Positions 29,227 to 38,272 of a stretch of 64,000 bases of DNA are shown piece by piece. The notes below the pieces were generated by a model, which worked only from the letters and a program-made list of their open reading frames with translations, did no database searches and had not been told where the DNA came from. Numbering within the stretch: position 1 is the first letter of the stretch; each line of letters begins with the position of its first letter. Source of the stretch: Bacillus sp. FJAT-50079 (GTDB lineage: Bacteria > Bacillota > Bacilli > Bacillales > Bacillaceae_C); the NCBI RefSeq assembly GCF_018343515.1, contig NZ_JAGYPD010000002.1:310001-374000 (forward strand). The letters are read 5' to 3'. The translations under genes and the position numbers were made by a program.

Positions 29227-30421
29227 TAGATTTTGCCTCCCTTTCATTCGATACAGTAATTTCCCTTTCTATTAACCTATCTATTTCTATATCTGAGTAA
29301 CCTAAATATTGCAAAATTTCACGTGAGTATTCACCTAATAACGGTGGATGTAGACGATGTTCTGGAGCTTTACCATTATATTTAACTGGATGGTTTACTA
29401 ACCTAACTTCTCCGGCTATTGGATGCTCAAGGGTGATAATCATTTCATTATGTTTTACTTGTTCGTCATTAATAACCGCATGATAGTCATTAACCGGCGC
29501 AAACCATATATCATTCTCCACAAAAAATTCGATCCATTCGTCTGTACTTCTTTCCTTCATAATAGAACTGAATACTCCGTCTATTTGATCACGCTTACTC
29601 ATTTGATCAGCAGAGGTAAACTTCGCTAATTCCTCCGAGTGCAATATTTGTGATAACTTTTCGACTGGAGTATTTGAGACGGTAATATAGCCATCTCTCG
29701 TTTGATAAACACCATATGGAGCTTGGTGAAACCGAGTAGCTAAACCGGAATTACTTCTTTCCCATAACTCACCTTTATTTAAGTGATAGGCCAACGACTC
29801 AATTTGCAAATCCAATGCTGCGTTTAACAAATTGCTCTCAACCTTCATACCTTCTCCTGTTCTTTCCCTATTAAATAGAGCGGTTACAACTCCAAACGCT
29901 GCAAGAACTGCGCCGTGTTGGTCAACCACCGCTGTCCCCACAGGAGTAGGCGGGTCATTTTTCCTACCAGATAGTGACATTAGTCCACTCATAGATTGTA
30001 AAAGCAAATCTTGACCTGGACGCTTATAATATGGTCCCGTCGAACCATAACCTGAACATGAGCAATAGATAATCTTTGGATTCAATTCCTTTAAATGCTC
30101 GTATCCCAATCCCAATCGCTCCATTGCTCCTGGGCGGTAGTTTTCTACAACAATATCAGCCTCTTTAACGAGTTGATAGATAATTTCTTTCCCCTCTTCT
30201 GAGCGTAGGTCAAGTGCCAAACTCTTTTGATTCCGGTTTGCCAAAAGAAAGAATACACTAACTCCATTCTTATATGCGTCTAATCCAGACCAATACCGTT
30301 CATAAGCACCTTTCGTTTGCTCAATTTTAATAACATCCGCGCCAAGATCAGCTAACATTTGAACCGAGGAAGGACCTTGCAAAAAGTGTGTAAAATTTAG
30401 AACCTTTATTCCTTTTAGCAT
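29219..30421 (-). CDS. Class III (CaiB/BaiF) CoA-transferase
   Basis: Moves CoA between carboxylic acids, activating an acid for further metabolism. The 400 residues start with the family pattern LKGIKVLNFTHFLQGP and include NRNQKSLALDLR, ENYRPGAMERLGLG and the probable nucleophile Asp167 in AVVDQ (Asp169 in formyl-CoA transferase). ATG 30421 lies 9 bases after AGGAG. It is the first gene after the LacI gene, with a LacI-type operator 25-38 bases upstream. Together with the hydratase it implies an acyl-CoA step in this sugar operon. Confidence 0.9.
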   Translation of the reverse strand: MLKGIKVLNFTHFLQGPSSVQMLADLGADVIKIEQTKGAYERYWSGLDAYKNGVSVFFLLANRNQKSLALDLRSEEGKEIIYQLVKEADIVVENYRPGAMERLGLGYEHLKELNPKIIYCSCSGYGSTGPYYKRPGQDLLLQSMSGLMSLSGRKNDPPTPVGTAVVDQHGAVLAAFGVVTALFNRERTGEGMKVESNLLNAALDLQIESLAYHLNKGELWERSNSGLATRFHQAPYGVYQTRDGYITVSNTPVEKLSQILHSEELAKFTSADQMSKRDQIDGVFSSIMKERSTDEWIEFFVENDIWFAPVNDYHAVINDEQVKHNEMIITLEHPIAGEVRLVNHPVKYNGKAPEHRLHPPLLGEYSREILQYLGYSDIEIDRLIEREITVSNEREAKSIG

Positions 30422-30445
30422 TTTTCCTATCTCCTTTTATATTCA

Positions 30446-30459
30446 TTTAAACGATTAGA
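30446..30459. promoter_or_regulatory. LacI-type operator before the CoA-transferase gene
   Basis: TTTAAACGATTAGA matches the 14-base operator TCTAAWCGWTTAGA, also found at 31528-31541, at all but one position. It sits between the regulator gene and the first catabolic gene, a fitting place for repression of the operon. Confidence 0.65.
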
Positions 30460-30488
30460 TATCCGACCTGAACATACTAAGATGAAAT

Positions 30489-31508
30489 CTAATCGGAATT
30501 TCTCATTAACATTGACCCACATGTTTTTCTAATCACTAATTGAGTTGGCAAAATGACTTCGATTGGACTAGGTGACTTTTTACCTTCTATTCTATCGATT
30601 AAAATTTTGGCAGCTTGGTATCCAATTTCATATCTTGGAACACGAACACTTGATAATTGTATAGCTCTTGTTCCTGGAATAAATATGTCATCGTAACCAA
30701 TTATAGCCAGATCATCTGGAACCTTTAATCCATTGTTTTGAAGGGCGTCTAATATACCGAACGCCACAACATCATTAATGGCAAAGATTGCCGTTGGCCT
30801 CTCATTTTTAGGCAGTTTTATAAATTCGGAAGCCATATTATACGCAAGTTCATAATTGCTTCGTGTATTAAATAGAATTGGTTCAACCCCATACTCATTT
30901 AAAGCTTTTAAAAACCCATTTTTACGTTCCGTATTTACGATCGACTCATCTATACCTGTAAACATGGCAATTTTATGATGACCTAATGATAGGAGATAAC
31001 GTGAAGCATCGTAGGCTCCATTCATATTATCTGTCGCAACGGTATCCATCTGCAATCCCGCAATTGATCTGTGAGCAAGCACGATGTGATGCCCTTCTTT
31101 TTGTAATTGCTCTAATAATAATTTGTCATGTTTTAATGCACTCGCAACAATGAGTCCATCCACTTTTCCTTCGCGAATGAGAGACGATGCATTATGCATT
31201 TTTTCCTCTTGCTCATTCGTATTAACAATAATCAAGGAATATCCGGCTTCTCTTGTTGCATCTTCACTCCCTTTAGATAAATCTGGATAAAATGGATTGG
31301 TAATATCCGATAGTATCAACCCTAAAGTTCTACTCGTTTTTGATCTCAACCCCCGAGCAGCCGCATTAGGAACATAATTAAGTTCTTTCACCGCGCGTAA
31401 AACGCTTTCCTTTTTTTCAGGACTAACGTATCTTGTATTATTTAACACATATGATACGGTCGCTACGGAAACACCAGCTTTTTTCGCGATATCCTTCATA
31501 GTCGTCAA
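30489..31508 (-). CDS. LacI/GalR-family transcriptional regulator
   Basis: Sugar-responsive repressor. The N-terminal helix-turn-helix (MKDIAKKAGVSVATVSYVLN) is followed by the hinge helix region (NAAARGLRSK) and a periplasmic-binding-type effector domain (LGLILSDITNPFYPDL, IIGYDDIF). The start is ambiguous among GTG 31517, TTG 31508 (chosen, 6-7 bases after GGGAGGTG) and ATG 31499. Two operator-like palindromes lie upstream and one downstream, so it probably controls itself and the catabolic operon. Confidence 0.92.
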   Translation of the reverse strand: MTTMKDIAKKAGVSVATVSYVLNNTRYVSPEKKESVLRAVKELNYVPNAAARGLRSKTSRTLGLILSDITNPFYPDLSKGSEDATREAGYSLIIVNTNEQEEKMHNASSLIREGKVDGLIVASALKHDKLLLEQLQKEGHHIVLAHRSIAGLQMDTVATDNMNGAYDASRYLLSLGHHKIAMFTGIDESIVNTERKNGFLKALNEYGVEPILFNTRSNYELAYNMASEFIKLPKNERPTAIFAINDVVAFGILDALQNNGLKVPDDLAIIGYDDIFIPGTRAIQLSSVRVPRYEIGYQAAKILIDRIEGKKSPSPIEVILPTQLVIRKTCGSMLMRNSD

Positions 31509-31527
31509 TTTTGTCACCTCCCTCTTA

Positions 31528-31541
31528 TCTAATCGTTTAGA
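31528..31541. promoter_or_regulatory. LacI-type operator before the regulator gene
   Basis: TCTAATCGTTTAGA is a near-perfect palindrome with the central CG typical of LacI-family sites. It lies 20 bases above the chosen start. Confidence 0.7.
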
Positions 31542-31651
31542 TATTTATCTTTAAAAAATGCATTTCCAGCTGTTTCATTAGTATTTTTTATCATTTTTAT
31601 TAATAAACTTACATTATCTTAGATGTTAAGGTCGTTTAAGAATGTATAATA

Positions 31652-31665
31652 TTTAATCGTTTAGA
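31652..31665. promoter_or_regulatory. Second upstream LacI-type operator
   Basis: TTTAATCGTTTAGA differs from the 31528 site by one base. The two centres are 124 bases apart, which would allow looping. Confidence 0.6.
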
Positions 31666-31669
31666 TGCG

Positions 31670-31922
31670 TTAATTAGGATGATAATATAATCTTCTGAAA
31701 AAGGCAACATATTTTTTATTTTTTGTAAAACTTATTTTCCTCATATTTAAGAATAGCTTATTCTCATTTTGAGAAGTATGTAGTTTAGTGGGGATAGAAT
31801 GACCAACATTTTAGATATTCTAATAGTTCCAAGTGCCTTCAACTCTATCCCTCACTATCGATAGTAGGACTTACTTTTTTGAAAGACAAATTAACTTCGT
31901 ATACTCACTCTAATAAAATCAT
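31670..31922. other. Intergenic region between the two catabolic modules
   Basis: No gene seen. It holds the palindrome TTCTCATTTTGAGAA (31761-31775) and an inverted repeat AGTGGGGATAGA/TCTATCCCTCACT (31787-31798 with 31844-31856). The second may end the transcript of the SIS-domain gene, but its 45-base loop and the lack of a T-run argue against a classic terminator. Confidence 0.45.
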
Positions 31923-32651
31923 TTACCATTCAATTCTTCCACTATGCTTCTCCATCAAAGTTTGATTATGTTCATCTTTCCCTTCAAGATTCGCACTTAT
32001 GAAGATCGGAGGGTTTACCCCACTTTCTGCTAATTGGACAATGACTTCTGCCATCACGGCATTGATAATCGTTGCACCAATGACCGTCGATGTAGGAGAG
32101 AACGATCCAACTACTTTTTCATGTGACAAGCAAGCATCGCCAATGTTTGCATGATTGTCTATCACAAGGTCGACAACTTCATGCAAGCACCTTCCTGATG
32201 GGTGACGTGAAGGTTGGCTATTTGCGTATGCGATGGAAGTCATTCCTATCACAAAGGCGCCTTTTTCCTTTGCGATTTTCGCTACATCGATCGGTACCGA
32301 GTTACGTCCAGATGTTGAAATGACAATCATAACATCATTCTTTTGGATGTCCTGTTCATCCATAAATGATGCTGCGTAATCATTCTTTCGCTCCAATTCA
32401 GAGGAGAGCATCGCTCCCTCGTGAAGCATGAGCGGTTCGTAAAGAATTGGCTTTATCGGTACAAGTCCGCCTGCCCGATAAAACACTTCCTCCGCCAGCA
32501 TATGAGAGTGCCCGCTCCCAAATAACTGAACGATCCCACCGTTTGTAATTGATTGAGTAATGGCCATAGCTGCTTTTTTCATCGTTGCTTGTTCGTGTTT
32601 TAATACCGTCTTTAATCGTTCTTCAATTCTATTAAAATAAGAATGAATCAT
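31923..32651 (-). CDS. SIS-domain protein (UPF0309/SIS_2 family)
   Basis: A sugar-isomerase-fold protein predicted to bind a phosphosugar. The phosphate loops are LFGSGHSHMLAEEVF and ISTSGRNSVP, and TSTVIGATI continues the fold. The family includes phosphoheptose isomerase-like and MurNAc-6-P etherase-like proteins, but members of this subgroup are uncharacterised. ATG 32651 follows AAGGAGG by 8 bases and gives 242 residues; the upstream ATG is inside the SD region. Last gene of the module 2 operon. Confidence 0.82.
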   Translation of the reverse strand: MIHSYFNRIEERLKTVLKHEQATMKKAAMAITQSITNGGIVQLFGSGHSHMLAEEVFYRAGGLVPIKPILYEPLMLHEGAMLSSELERKNDYAASFMDEQDIQKNDVMIVISTSGRNSVPIDVAKIAKEKGAFVIGMTSIAYANSQPSRHPSGRCLHEVVDLVIDNHANIGDACLSHEKVVGSFSPTSTVIGATIINAVMAEVIVQLAESGVNPPIFISANLEGKDEHNQTLMEKHSGRIEW

Positions 32652-32710
32652 TCTTTCAACCTCCTTACTCATTCATCGGAAAAAGGCTGGGGATTCCAGC
32701 CTTCATTCCA

Positions 32711-34360
32711 TTACTTCAACTCCAGTTCCGGTTCCAACTCGGCTTCAAAAATTCTTGGCCATGGAAGTTTAACGTATACATCTTTTAAGGATGTGATCGT
32801 CTGATAGAAATCCTTATTTCCCCGTGAACCAATATATACCTTCTTTCCATCAAAATATTCATACCATTTTTCTGTTTCATTTGTTAATTGCTCATCGACA
32901 AAGGCATTGACTTGCTCATAATGATTACCTAGATCCCACTCACTTGCGCCAATGCTCGTTATGAAGTTTCTGGCGGCTGGATGGACGATATTTTTATAGC
33001 CTTGATCTTTCGCAAAACGATGAAGTAAAAACTCGTAATGTGCCTTTGCTGCTTGTTCGTATACAGGTACACCGAAGCCAGATTTCTGCTTCGTAAATGC
33101 GGATCGGGAAGCGGCATGACCGACTGTGATACCAAGTGCATTTCCAGCAGTATTCCAACCACTATATGAAAGCAATTTTGTTAAATCGACTCTCTCAGCA
33201 AGTTCGAGGACGAGCGCTTCATCTGCTTTGTTGACGATCAGCACATCTCCGATCGCTACTTGTTTCCCCGCTTCGATGAGCTCCTCTGTTCTCTTCACTA
33301 AATGTTCAATATCTGCTTCTCTGTCCTCTGCACGTGCGGAAGGTGTATTGAGCAAAAGATGAATATCGGCATGTTGTTCACTCTCAGCAATTCCACCACC
33401 AGCTGCGATGATATGTTTCCTCACATTATAATCAAATGTCGTATCCTCATATGGTGCAATCCAGTCTTTACCATCTATCCCTCCATATTCAATATGAAAA
33501 GACGGAGAGGTGCCAAACAAACGATTCACATATCGCGAGACGAGGACAACATCCACTTCATCCGCTCCCGGAAAAACGGCTACTTTCTCCTCTACTCCTT
33601 GTTCGTTCACTTTTTCAATGAGTAATTCCCTCTCTGCTCGATGAAGTCCATAAGGTGCGGCATCATCTTGGGATAATATCAAATAATCAATATACCCTTT
33701 GTCAACCCAATCGATCATTTGCTTATTGATCGTATGATTTCTAGCTCTGGCCTTTTTATAATCCTCCAAGACCGAAGCCGGGATGATTGATTCTAATTCT
33801 TCCAATCTTTCCTTTCCAGGCATACTTAAATTCACAACTTGATCATATAAAATCGCCCATTCACTAATTTGCGAATAGTATTTTACATATTCATCATTAA
33901 TCGCTGTCACAGCTAATCGTTGAATCGTATCGTATACGTATACTGGTTTATGTGGATACTTCTCCTTCAATTTCTTAATGACTTGAATATCAGCAGTCGC
34001 ATCCTCTAGTGACTTCGTACCCGTACGCGAGGCAACTAACCCTCCATAGGCAAGCATGCTCGTTGAAATGATAAAGGCATCCGCTTTTTTTCCATTGTCT
34101 AAAAGCCATTGACTAATCTTTTCTCCATTACCAGGCTCGGTAAAATGTCCGATCATTTCATTTGGTGGGGTTACGACCTCAATTGCCGCAGCTTTCCCAA
34201 CTTGCTGAGGAAAATAAAGATTCGCTGGTCGATCATCCAAAGGAACCATGAGGACCGTAGCCAATGGTTTCTTTATCGGGGTCGCCCCTGCCATTCCGGC
34301 CGAACTATAAAATAAAAGGAGCGTTAAGCTTACGATTACATACTTTCTCCATCGTTTCAT
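32711..34360 (-). CDS. Secreted DUF4127 protein
   Basis: A 549-residue protein of unknown function, family DUF4127. A signal peptide (basic start, hydrophobic core to about residue 23, likely cut after AGA) predicts export. Family landmarks are VPLDDRPANLYFP, STSMLAYGGLVASR, YDTIQRLAVTA, LSQDDAAPYGLH and FPGADEVD. The conserved Asp residues suggest a metal-bound active site, but this is inference. It lies between an FAD oxidoreductase and a SIS protein in a sugar-transport operon, so a role in handling an unusual carbohydrate outside the cell is plausible. Confidence 0.82.
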   Translation of the reverse strand: MKRWRKYVIVSLTLLLFYSSAGMAGATPIKKPLATVLMVPLDDRPANLYFPQQVGKAAAIEVVTPPNEMIGHFTEPGNGEKISQWLLDNGKKADAFIISTSMLAYGGLVASRTGTKSLEDATADIQVIKKLKEKYPHKPVYVYDTIQRLAVTAINDEYVKYYSQISEWAILYDQVVNLSMPGKERLEELESIIPASVLEDYKKARARNHTINKQMIDWVDKGYIDYLILSQDDAAPYGLHRAERELLIEKVNEQGVEEKVAVFPGADEVDVVLVSRYVNRLFGTSPSFHIEYGGIDGKDWIAPYEDTTFDYNVRKHIIAAGGGIAESEQHADIHLLLNTPSARAEDREADIEHLVKRTEELIEAGKQVAIGDVLIVNKADEALVLELAERVDLTKLLSYSGWNTAGNALGITVGHAASRSAFTKQKSGFGVPVYEQAAKAHYEFLLHRFAKDQGYKNIVHPAARNFITSIGASEWDLGNHYEQVNAFVDEQLTNETEKWYEYFDGKKVYIGSRGNKDFYQTITSLKDVYVKLPWPRIFEAELEPELELK

Positions 34361-34395
34361 TCCACATCCCCCTCATCGATCTGATTACGATAGAC

Positions 34396-35736
34396 TTATA
34401 ACACAACGCCACTTTCTACTAATTGCTTTTGCAGCTTGGTGACATCTAGCTGTCTAGGTGTCACTTGATCTTGAATCGCCAGTGCCGCCGCGGTGCCAGC
34501 TGCTTGCCCGGTAGCCATACAGCTTGGTGTCAGACGAGTGGTAGCGAGCGCTTCGTGGGTGGTCGAGATACATCTCCCCCCCATGAGCAAATTGTCAATG
34601 ACTTTCGGTACGAGGCAGCGATAAGGAATGCCATAGCTTCCATCCCCCTCAATATCATTCGCTTGCACACCTTTTCCGGTTGGGTCGTGAATATCAATTG
34701 GATAGCCGCTTAACGCAATCGTATCGTCGTACTTTTTTCCGTAAACGGCGTCTTCTAATGTCAATGCATATTCCCCGTTGATTCTCCGTGTTTCCCGAAT
34801 GCCAATTTGTGCTCCTGCAGCGGAGATTGAAGCTTTTTCGAAGCCTGGAATGTTCGCTTGGAGAAATTCTGCAATCATAAACATCTGTTTTCTGCCTTCC
34901 TTCTCCCCCTTTGAAAGATCGAACACATTCGTTCCGTCTAAACCTTGGACTCTCGTGCAATTGACTAATACCTCGTCATCTTCAGGCCCTGCAAAAAATA
35001 ATACTTGATCGCGATTAATCGGAATGCCCGCTTCGTTCCATTCTTTATAAAATCCCTGAACTCCTGTCAATGGGATTTCATCCAATTCATCGATTGGTGT
35101 TTTTCGATAAAAATTATCGGGATTTGCTTTCATTTCTTCCTTTATTTTTTGTAAATCTACCCCTCGCATTCTAAATTTCATTGTCATTGGCTGTGTTTGC
35201 TGATCACTGTCACGCCCTTGCAAACATGGCGCACCAGATAAATACGCTACATCGGCATCACCTGATGTATCAACAAATTGCTTTCCAAATACACGAATCG
35301 CACCAGATTTCGTTGTTAAATGAATGGAGCAAATCTTATTTTCTTCTACTTCCACTTGATCGACAAAACTATGAACTAATACATCGGCTCCGGCTTCTTC
35401 CAACATATCAAGAGCGACAAGCTTATATTTTTCAGGATGATAGGGCGTAACGGAGTATGTGAATCCAACCGTATCACGCAAATGCCCTGGAGAACCATCA
35501 ACCGTCATTAATCGCTCAACAATTTCTTGGGCAATCCCTTTAATTACCTGATTTCCGCTGTTTGTATGGAAGGTCATCCATGGATAGACAAGAGCGGCGG
35601 TGGACATTCCTCCTAAAAATCCATAGCGCTCAACGAGCAACGTCTTCACACCAGCCCTAGCTGCAGCAATCGCTGCATTAATGCCTGCCGGTCCTCCTCC
35701 GACAACGACCACATCATAAGTTAATTCTCTTTTCAA
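34396..35736 (-). CDS. FAD-dependent oxidoreductase (FAD_oxidored family)
   Basis: A flavoprotein with the dinucleotide loop [13 protein letters not shown] at the N-terminus, ERYGFLGG after it, an [15 protein letters not shown] segment, and a second FAD contact near [15 protein letters not shown]. No signal peptide. Family members act on sugars or are annotated as xanthan lyase-like or fumarate reductase-like proteins without proof. I chose TTG 35736 about 10 bases after AAAGGGA; GTG 35745 is possible. A cytosolic oxidation of the imported compound is the simplest reading. Confidence 0.83.
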   Translation of the reverse strand: MKRELTYDVVVVGGGPAGINAAIAAARAGVKTLLVERYGFLGGMSTAALVYPWMTFHTNSGNQVIKGIAQEIVERLMTVDGSPGHLRDTVGFTYSVTPYHPEKYKLVALDMLEEAGADVLVHSFVDQVEVEENKICSIHLTTKSGAIRVFGKQFVDTSGDADVAYLSGAPCLQGRDSDQQTQPMTMKFRMRGVDLQKIKEEMKANPDNFYRKTPIDELDEIPLTGVQGFYKEWNEAGIPINRDQVLFFAGPEDDEVLVNCTRVQGLDGTNVFDLSKGEKEGRKQMFMIAEFLQANIPGFEKASISAAGAQIGIRETRRINGEYALTLEDAVYGKKYDDTIALSGYPIDIHDPTGKGVQANDIEGDGSYGIPYRCLVPKVIDNLLMGGRCISTTHEALATTRLTPSCMATGQAAGTAAALAIQDQVTPRQLDVTKLQKQLVESGVVL

Positions 35737-35761
35737 AATAAACACGTCCCTTTCCAAAGAT

Positions 35762-36598
35762 TTACTTGCTGCCAGTCATTGCAATCCCTTCGATAAATTG
35801 CTTTTGAGCAAAGAAAAATACGATTAGCAATGGTACCGTAGCCATTACTGAGGCACTCATTAATAACTCCCATCTCGTTCCCACTTCATCCGTAAACAAG
35901 GCCAATGCTACGGGCAAAGTCATAAGCTCCTTGGAATTAATGTAAATGAGCGGCTCATAAAATTCATTCCAGCTCGTTAAAAAGGTAAAGATCGTTAACG
36001 TTGCAATCGCTGGTTTAGCCAAAGGGAGCATAATATTCCAATAGATTCGAATATACGAGCAGCCATCTAATTTCGCCGCTTCCTCCAATTCTTTAGGCAC
36101 AACCAGGAAAAACTGTCTCATCACAAAAACGCCGAAAACGCCCGCTGGTCCCAAAATCGGAATCGCAATTAACGGAACATGCGTATTAATTAATCCTAAA
36201 TCCCTCATAAATAAAAATAACGGGATCGTAATCACTTCAACTGGAATCATCATCGTACTTAATAAGCAGAGAAACATAATCGAACTGCCACGAAATTTCA
36301 ATCTCGCAAACGCATAGCCAGCGAGCGATCCTAAAAAGATCGTCCCAACTGTGACTAAAGCTGCGATATATAAGCTATTAAAATAAAAGAGATGAAATGG
36401 AGTGGACGTTAGCACATCGATATAATTTTCCCAGCGAAAAGGACTAGGAATGAACTGAAAACTAAAGATTTTTGTTGAATCCTTGAAGGATGTATTGATC
36501 ATCCATAAGAATGGTACGATCATTACGAGAGAAATCGTCGTCAAAACACCATAAAAAGAAATACGTGAAATAAGACCATTCTTCATCTTATTGTTCAT
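35762..36598 (-). CDS. Sugar ABC transporter permease, MalG type (CUT1)
   Basis: Inner-membrane subunit of a carbohydrate importer: 278 residues, six predicted helices, and the EAA loop [20 protein letters not shown]. It overlaps the preceding permease gene by 11 bases. No ATPase gene is in the operon, so a shared MsmX-like ATPase elsewhere in the genome probably powers it. Confidence 0.92.
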   Translation of the reverse strand: MNNKMKNGLISRISFYGVLTTISLVMIVPFLWMINTSFKDSTKIFSFQFIPSPFRWENYIDVLTSTPFHLFYFNSLYIAALVTVGTIFLGSLAGYAFARLKFRGSSIMFLCLLSTMMIPVEVITIPLFLFMRDLGLINTHVPLIAIPILGPAGVFGVFVMRQFFLVVPKELEEAAKLDGCSYIRIYWNIMLPLAKPAIATLTIFTFLTSWNEFYEPLIYINSKELMTLPVALALFTDEVGTRWELLMSASVMATVPLLIVFFFAQKQFIEGIAMTGSK

Positions 36599-37517
36599 GA
36601 AACACCCACCTTTTTCTGCCCCACCACTGAATCAAAGTGAAAAATAAAATAATAATAAAGAGGACAATTGCAACTGCCGAGGCATATCCAAACTCATAGA
36701 GCTTAAATGCACTTTCCCAAATATAGTAGACGAGTACTTTCGTGTGATTTCCTGGCCCGCCGTTTGTCATGACGTATATTTGTCCAAATACCTTCATCGA
36801 CCCAATCACTGTTAATATGATTGTTAGAAAAATTGTCGGTGTAATCATTGGTAATGTAATATGCCGAAAACGATTCCATTTATTTGCCCCATCCAAATAA
36901 GATGCCTCATAAAGATTTTTATCGACTTGTTGCAATGCGGCTAAAAACAAAACCATATTTAATCCAACGTTTTTAATCGCACTAACAAAAATCACTGCCC
37001 CCATAGCAAGGTTAGGATTGTATAGCCAAGCTGGCCCCTCAATCCCGAATACTCCAAGCACTTGATTAATGAATCCCTCATCTGTTCCAAACATATATTT
37101 CCAAATAATCGACCAAACGACAATCGAGGTCATAACAGGAATGAAAATCGCTGTACGAAATATCCCCATTCCTGGTAAATTACGCTGTAATAACATAGCA
37201 AGCCATAAAGCAAGAATGATATTAATCGGAACAAGCCCCGCTGAAAAAAGAAATGTATTTTTCAAGACGATGAAAAACTCTGGATCATTAACCATTTGCT
37301 GATAATTGGCCGTTCCAATAAAATTCGGGTCACCTAGCAACTGCCAGTCTGTTAAACTCATATAAATCGAATACACTAACGGAAATAACATGACGAGCAA
37401 AAAGCCACCCATCATCGGACTAACAAAAAGATACCCGTAAAAGGCTTCACTGCCTACAAATTTCCGTCTTTTTTTCAGCGCTGCTAGAGGTCTGTCTGTC
37501 TTTACATTCGTATCCAA
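36588..37517 (-). CDS. Sugar ABC transporter permease, MalF/UgpA type (CUT1)
   Basis: Partner permease of the importer: 309 residues, a cytoplasmic N-terminus, six predicted helices, and the EAA loop EASYLDGANKWNRFRHITLP. It lies between the TIM-barrel gene and the second permease. Confidence 0.92.
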   Translation of the reverse strand: MDTNVKTDRPLAALKKRRKFVGSEAFYGYLFVSPMMGGFLLVMLFPLVYSIYMSLTDWQLLGDPNFIGTANYQQMVNDPEFFIVLKNTFLFSAGLVPINIILALWLAMLLQRNLPGMGIFRTAIFIPVMTSIVVWSIIWKYMFGTDEGFINQVLGVFGIEGPAWLYNPNLAMGAVIFVSAIKNVGLNMVLFLAALQQVDKNLYEASYLDGANKWNRFRHITLPMITPTIFLTIILTVIGSMKVFGQIYVMTNGGPGNHTKVLVYYIWESAFKLYEFGYASAVAIVLFIIILFFTLIQWWGRKRWVFHEQ

Positions 37518-37531
37518 AATTAGTACCTCCC

Positions 37532-38218
37532 TTACAGCTTTTCGATTTCATTTTTAAAAGCGAATACGGTTTGTTCTATACTTTCCTTCGTTTGTCCAAC
37601 GACGACAGCTCCTAACATAACGGACTTTACTCCGGCTTGATATAAAAGAGGAATGTCCGCCGCAATAAGTCGGCGCTGCGATGGAATAATGATTGGAACA
37701 TCTGTGCTTTGAACGATCTGACGGTAAGTAAGGACATCCTTAAACGTAAGCGGACTCCCATACTCTTTTGCGGGAATAATCGATGCTTCAATCGCAGCAA
37801 TTCCCAAATCTTTTACTTTTCGTATGCAATCAAGCGAATCATTCCCTGTAATCGCAAATGTTTTTTCGAACGTATCCAAATCCAACAGCCATGATGGCAT
37901 ATGATGGGCATAGATTGAAAAATAATCGAACCCAAAGTCAGCGAGCTTTTCTAATTGATTTCTTTCAATCGCTTCAAACGAGCCGCCTGGAACGATTCCT
38001 AATGGACCCGAAAATCGCTCCCTAATTTCACGAAATTCATTTTCATAGACATTCGCATCTCCAAACGAGTTACCTGAAGCCCAGTGATCGACATTTACAT
38101 GCATTTTTATGACATCAGCCCCGGCGTCCATTGCTGCCCTAGCTAATTCTGGTTCATTTTTAGGGATACTAATGGCTAACGTCATTTTTTTCTCATCCAA
38201 TAACTTCTTTAACGACAA
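37532..38218 (-). CDS. TIM-barrel protein of unknown function
   Basis: A 228-residue single-domain protein whose alternating strands (TLAISIPK, DVIKMHVN, GIVPGGSFE, YFSIYAH, AAIEASIIP, PIIIPSQR, SVMLGAVVVG) read as a beta/alpha barrel. The last two loops could bind phosphate, like NanE or HisA-type proteins. I do not recognise the family. Start TTG 38218 lies 6 bases after AGAGGTG; the frame opens at GTG 38227. It follows the binding-protein gene after a hairpin. An epimerase, aldolase or lyase role is conceivable only from the fold. Confidence 0.65.
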   Translation of the reverse strand: MSLKKLLDEKKMTLAISIPKNEPELARAAMDAGADVIKMHVNVDHWASGNSFGDANVYENEFREIRERFSGPLGIVPGGSFEAIERNQLEKLADFGFDYFSIYAHHMPSWLLDLDTFEKTFAITGNDSLDCIRKVKDLGIAAIEASIIPAKEYGSPLTFKDVLTYRQIVQSTDVPIIIPSQRRLIAADIPLLYQAGVKSVMLGAVVVGQTKESIEQTVFAFKNEIEKL

Positions 38219-38242
38219 ACCTCTCACCTCTTTATTAAGAAA

Positions 38243-38264
38243 AGACGGTTAAGCTTAACCGTCT
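38243..38264 (-). terminator. Intercistronic hairpin after the binding-protein gene
   Basis: A perfect 22-base palindrome centred on AAGCTT is followed on the minus strand by TTTCTTAAT. Placed between the abundant binding protein and the rest of the operon, it likely lowers downstream expression or protects the upstream mRNA. Confidence 0.7.
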
Positions 38265-38272
38265 CTTCCTAT

